Shown: positions 61,436-64,000 of the stretch, one piece after another
Layout of the letters: the number at the start of each line of letters is the position of its first letter
Position numbering within the stretch: the first letter of the stretch is position 1
NCBI GenBank assembly: GCA_963790415.1
Contig: CAWBOK010000003.1
Span: 124,001 to 188,000 of the forward strand
Direction of reading: 5' to 3'
DNA from: JAJZQZ01 sp963790415
GTDB taxonomy: Bacteria > Actinomycetota > Thermoleophilia > RBG-16-64-13
Length of the DNA: 64,000 nt
Program-made: the position numbers and the translations under genes
Notes under the pieces: model-generated
What the model saw: only the letters and a program-made list of their open reading frames with translations
The model's database searches: none
What the model was told of the DNA's origin: nothing

Positions 61436-63700
61436 TCATGACACCCTCCCCGGTTCCTCGTTATCTCCGGCTAGTGGCCCTTTCATCGACAGCGCGATGC
61501 GACGCCGCTCGCGGTCGACTCCCATAACGGTCACCACTACCCGCTGCTGCACCTTCACCACGGCGTGGGGGTCGCGCACGAACCGATCGGCCAGTTGGCT
61601 GATATGTACCAGTCCGTCCTGGTGCACCCCCACGTCCACGAAGGCCCCGAAGGCCGTCACATTGGTCACGATGCCGGGCAGACGCATGCCCGGTTCGAGG
61701 TCGTCGAGCTTCTCGATCCCCGGGGCGAACTGGAACGCCTCGTACGCGCCGCGCGGGTCGCGGCCGGGCTTGGCGAGCTCGGCCAGGATGTCGCGCAGGG
61801 TGGGCATGCCAATCCGCTCGTCGACGTAGCGGGGGAGTTCTATGCGTCCGCGCAGTTCTGCGCTCGCCATGAGATCGCGCACCCCGACGCCGAGGTCTCG
61901 GGCCATCGCGTCGACCACCCGGTAGCTCTCCGGATGCACCGCGCCGGCATCGAGTGGATGCTCCCCGTCCCGGATGCGCAGGAACCCCGCGGCCTGCTCG
62001 AAGGCCTTGGCACCCAGGCGAGGCACCTTTTTCAGTTCTTTTCGGGAGTGGAACGGTCCCTGCTCGTCGCGGTGGGCGACGATGTTGGCCGCGAGCTGGG
62101 GGCCCACGCCGGATACATAGGTGAGCAGCTGGCGGCTGGCGGTGTTGACCTCCACCCCCACGCTGTTCACGGCGCTCATGACCACGTCGTCGAGCTCGGC
62201 TCTGAGGGCAACCTGGTCGACATCGTGCTGGTACTGCCCCACGCCGATCGACTTGGCATCGATCTTCACCAGTTCGGCCAGCGGATCGGCCAAGCGTCTC
62301 CCGATCGACACCGCCCCCCGGACGGTGATGTCTTGATCGGGCAACTCTTCGCGGGCGACTTCGGATGCGGAGTAGATCGAGGCTCCGCTCTCGTTCACCA
62401 TGACCAGCGTGACTTCGGCCGGCAGATCGAGTTCGCGGATGAACGCCTCGGTCTCCCTGCCGGCGGTGCCGTTCCCCACGGCGACCGCCTGCACGCCATA
62501 GCGGGTCACCAGCCCGCTGATCCGCTCCCCGGCCTCTCGGCGCGCGCGGTCGGATTGGTGCGGCTGGACGGTCTCGTTGTGCAGCAGTTTCCCTTGAGGA
62601 TCGAGCACGACCACCTTGCAGCCGGTGCGGAACCCCGGGTCGATCGCCAGGATCACCCGTTGCCCGAGCGGCGGAGAGAGCAGCAGCTCCCGCAGGTTCT
62701 GGGCGAAGACCCCGATGGCCTCGGCGTCGGCCCGAGCCTTCAGCGCCGCGCGTGCTTCGGTCTCCATGGACGGCCCGAGGAGCCGCCGGTATCCATCGTC
62801 AACAGCTTCGCGGACCTGCTCCACCACCGCGACAGGCGCCCCTTCGCGCGCCGACCGTACGCCGCCTGCCGGCGCGCCGCCGCCGGCGGCGGGTTCGCGA
62901 CCCCTGGCGAATCGACTCTCCAGGAGCGCGAGGGCCTCCTCCTCCGGGGGAGCCAGACGCACCAGCAGCATGCCCTCGGCGTCGCCCCGGAACAGAGCGA
63001 GGACACGGTGCGAAGGGGCGGCGGCGGCCCCTTCGCTCCAGTCGAAGTAGTCGCGAAACTTGGCCGCCTCCTCGGACTTCCCGCGCGCGACCTTGGCCAC
63101 CAACTGCGCGCGCGACTCGTAGAGACGGCGCATCGCCGAGCGGGTCTCGAGATCTTCGCTCACCCACTCGGCCATGATATCGCGCGCCCCTTGAAGGGCG
63201 TCTTCTACCGTGGCCACGCCCGTCTCAGGGTCGACGAAGGCCGCCGCCGCGTCACTGGGGTCGAAGGGATCGGCGGGATCCTGGGCGAACAGACGCGAGG
63301 CCAGCGGTTCCAACCCGCGCTCGCGGGCGATGGTGGCCCTCGTGCGACGCCTGGGACGGAACGGCAGATAGAGGTCCTCCAGCGCGGTCATCGTGGCAGC
63401 CGCGGCAAGGTGTCCAGCCAGATCCTCCGTGAGCAGCGCGCGCTCCTCGAGCGAACGAATAATCGCTTCCCGCCGTTTCTCCAATTCAGCCAGCTTGGCC
63501 AAACGGTCTCGCACCGCGGCTATCTGCACTTCATCGAGAGAGTCCGTCATCTCCTTGCGGTAGCGCGCGACAAAGGGGACGGTCGCGCCCTCGGCGAGGA
63601 GTTCGGCCACTGCCGTCACCTGCGCCGGCCGCAGGCCGAGTTCGCCGGCCACGGCGACGATCCGGTCGTGCTCCGCGTCTGTCTTCGAACGTGATGCCAT
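61436..63700 (-). CDS. tex: Tex-family RNA-binding transcription accessory protein
   Basis: The 754-residue protein has the Tex/Spt6 core layout: N-terminal helical domain (ATVPFVARYRKEMTDSLDEV), YqgF-like domain (LAIDPGFRTGCKVVVLD; VAVGNGTAGRETEAFIREL), helix-hairpin-helix region (VNTASRQLLTYVSGVGPQLA; FHSRKELKKVPRLGAKAFEQ) and a C-terminal S1 RNA-binding domain (GIVTNVTAFGAFVDVGVHQD; LVHISQLADRFV). Tex interacts with RNA polymerase and nucleic acid. ATG 63700 with AAGGCG upstream is preferred to an upstream frame extension. The gene is intact. Confidence 0.95.
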   Translation of the reverse strand: MASRSKTDAEHDRIVAVAGELGLRPAQVTAVAELLAEGATVPFVARYRKEMTDSLDEVQIAAVRDRLAKLAELEKRREAIIRSLEERALLTEDLAGHLAAAATMTALEDLYLPFRPRRRTRATIARERGLEPLASRLFAQDPADPFDPSDAAAAFVDPETGVATVEDALQGARDIMAEWVSEDLETRSAMRRLYESRAQLVAKVARGKSEEAAKFRDYFDWSEGAAAAPSHRVLALFRGDAEGMLLVRLAPPEEEALALLESRFARGREPAAGGGAPAGGVRSAREGAPVAVVEQVREAVDDGYRRLLGPSMETEARAALKARADAEAIGVFAQNLRELLLSPPLGQRVILAIDPGFRTGCKVVVLDPQGKLLHNETVQPHQSDRARREAGERISGLVTRYGVQAVAVGNGTAGRETEAFIRELDLPAEVTLVMVNESGASIYSASEVAREELPDQDITVRGAVSIGRRLADPLAELVKIDAKSIGVGQYQHDVDQVALRAELDDVVMSAVNSVGVEVNTASRQLLTYVSGVGPQLAANIVAHRDEQGPFHSRKELKKVPRLGAKAFEQAAGFLRIRDGEHPLDAGAVHPESYRVVDAMARDLGVGVRDLMASAELRGRIELPRYVDERIGMPTLRDILAELAKPGRDPRGAYEAFQFAPGIEKLDDLEPGMRLPGIVTNVTAFGAFVDVGVHQDGLVHISQLADRFVRDPHAVVKVQQRVVVTVMGVDRERRRIALSMKGPLAGDNEEPGRVS

Positions 63701-63870
63701 CCGTCGCCTTCCCCGTTTTTTGAACCAGCCCCGTGATGATACGCCTCGGGCCGGATCCGCGGCCGGCGCCGGCAGACCCACGCCTGCCGCCGACGGGCCT
63801 ACGCCGTCCTCGGGCAGGCCCGCGCATATCCGCCGGCTACGCTGCGCCAACAGTGGAGCGCCCTCGGGCA

Positions 63871-63876
63871 TATAAT
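63871..63876 (+). promoter_or_regulatory. TATAAT box, probable leaderless promoter
   Basis: A perfect TATAAT lies exactly 6 nt before the GTG start at 63883, so transcription should begin at or next to the start codon. There is no ribosome site in between. No convincing -35 box is visible at 17 bp. Confidence 0.6.
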
Positions 63877-63882
63877 CGATCC

Positions 63883-64000
63883 GTGGACCCGCTGATCCTC
63901 ATCGTGGAGGACGATGCCTCGCTGCGCGAGGTGACCCGCCTGGGGATGGAGGCGGAAGGCTACCGGGTGGCGGAAGCCGCCGATGGCCGGGCGGGCCTGG
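63883..64000 (+). CDS. Response regulator, N-terminal fragment cut by window edge
   Basis: GTG 63883 opens a receiver domain: PLILIVEDDASLREVTRLGM has the acidic pair and the first helix, and AEGYRVAEAADGRAGL follows as in OmpR- or NtrC-type regulators. Only 39 residues are in the window, so the output domain is unknown. It is divergent from tex. Confidence 0.8.
   Translation, partial: MDPLILIVEDDASLREVTRLGMEAEGYRVAEAADGRAGL

Noticed and set aside
61565..63694. A 709-codon open frame opposite tex
   Set aside because: Composition (His, Arg, Gly, Gln-rich) and lack of motifs show a shadow of tex caused by high GC at third positions.

Overview
The window is about 64 kb of high-GC DNA (roughly two thirds G+C by eye), densely packed with genes, many starting with GTG and many overlapping by ATGA or GTGA. 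The gene families point to an Actinomycetota chromosome: a DEDD exonuclease fused to a UvrC-like nuclease, an LprG-like lipoprotein next to a DHA2 transporter, a DUF47-Pit pair and a conserved HNH protein. Radical SAM enzymes, an FmdE-family protein and a LarA/GlcD-GlcF lactate module suggest an anaerobic or facultative lineage rather than a classic aerobic actinomycete. The taxonomy is inference. I saw no rRNA, tRNA, CRISPR array or complete insertion sequence.

Layout. 1-4 kb: a secreted protein running off the left edge, an anti-sigma-like kinase, and three overlapping genes (TatD-associated radical SAM, inositol-monophosphatase family, AmrS-like radical SAM). 4.2-7.2 kb: a polar amino acid ABC transporter with many frameshifts. 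7.3-10.8 kb: DedA, ThiE-like, HtrA protease, glutaredoxin-like protein and a cell-wall hydrolase. 11-18.9 kb: lipid kinase, nitroreductase, three unknown genes, acetyltransferase, FmdE, LprG-like lipoprotein plus MFS exporter, and a YhaM-like exoribonuclease. 19-24 kb: a Glu/Pro-repeat membrane-anchored protein, RarA, HNH protein and a response regulator. 24-30.3 kb: a fatty acid synthesis operon read leftward (fabZ-fabH-fabD-fabG-fabF-accD-accA) with no acpP. 30.4-37.2 kb: cyclodeaminase, DEDD-UvrC-like fusion, MoeA, FlgM-like protein and an M28-like membrane protein. 37.2-42.5 kb: DUF47-Pit phosphate transport, an MBL hydrolase, a GGDEF protein and CorA. 42.6-47.1 kb: a D-lactate/glycolate oxidase fusion and LarA. 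47.1-52 kb: FecR-like protein, an unknown small gene, an MntA/HepT remnant, PPK2, Thr/Ser dehydratase and an aldo-keto reductase. 52-61.4 kb: a branched-chain amino acid ABC system with a FadR-type regulator and three amino acid enzymes (Asp/Glu racemase, class V aminotransferase, threonine aldolase). 61.4-64 kb: Tex and the start of a response regulator gene.

The most striking unexplained structure is a family of about 167-bp imperfect palindromes between genes. There are three full copies (4057-4223, 23364-23530, 56613-56779), one divergent full copy preceded by a half copy (22586-22819), and four shortened copies (18993-19055, 31075-31175, 37138-37206, 52070-52118). The ends carry TAG or CTA, and five protein genes take their stop codon from inside a copy. 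Base changes in one arm are matched by changes in the other, so the fold appears to be conserved.

Many single-base frameshifts occur in patches (about 4.2-7.2, 10.3, 12.2, 15.6-16.2, 24.3-26.2, 28.4 and 40.6-47.0 kb). They also hit essential genes (accA, accD, fabF, fabD), so most are probably assembly or sequencing errors rather than real pseudogenes. Coordinates for those genes give the outer limits of the reconstructed gene.
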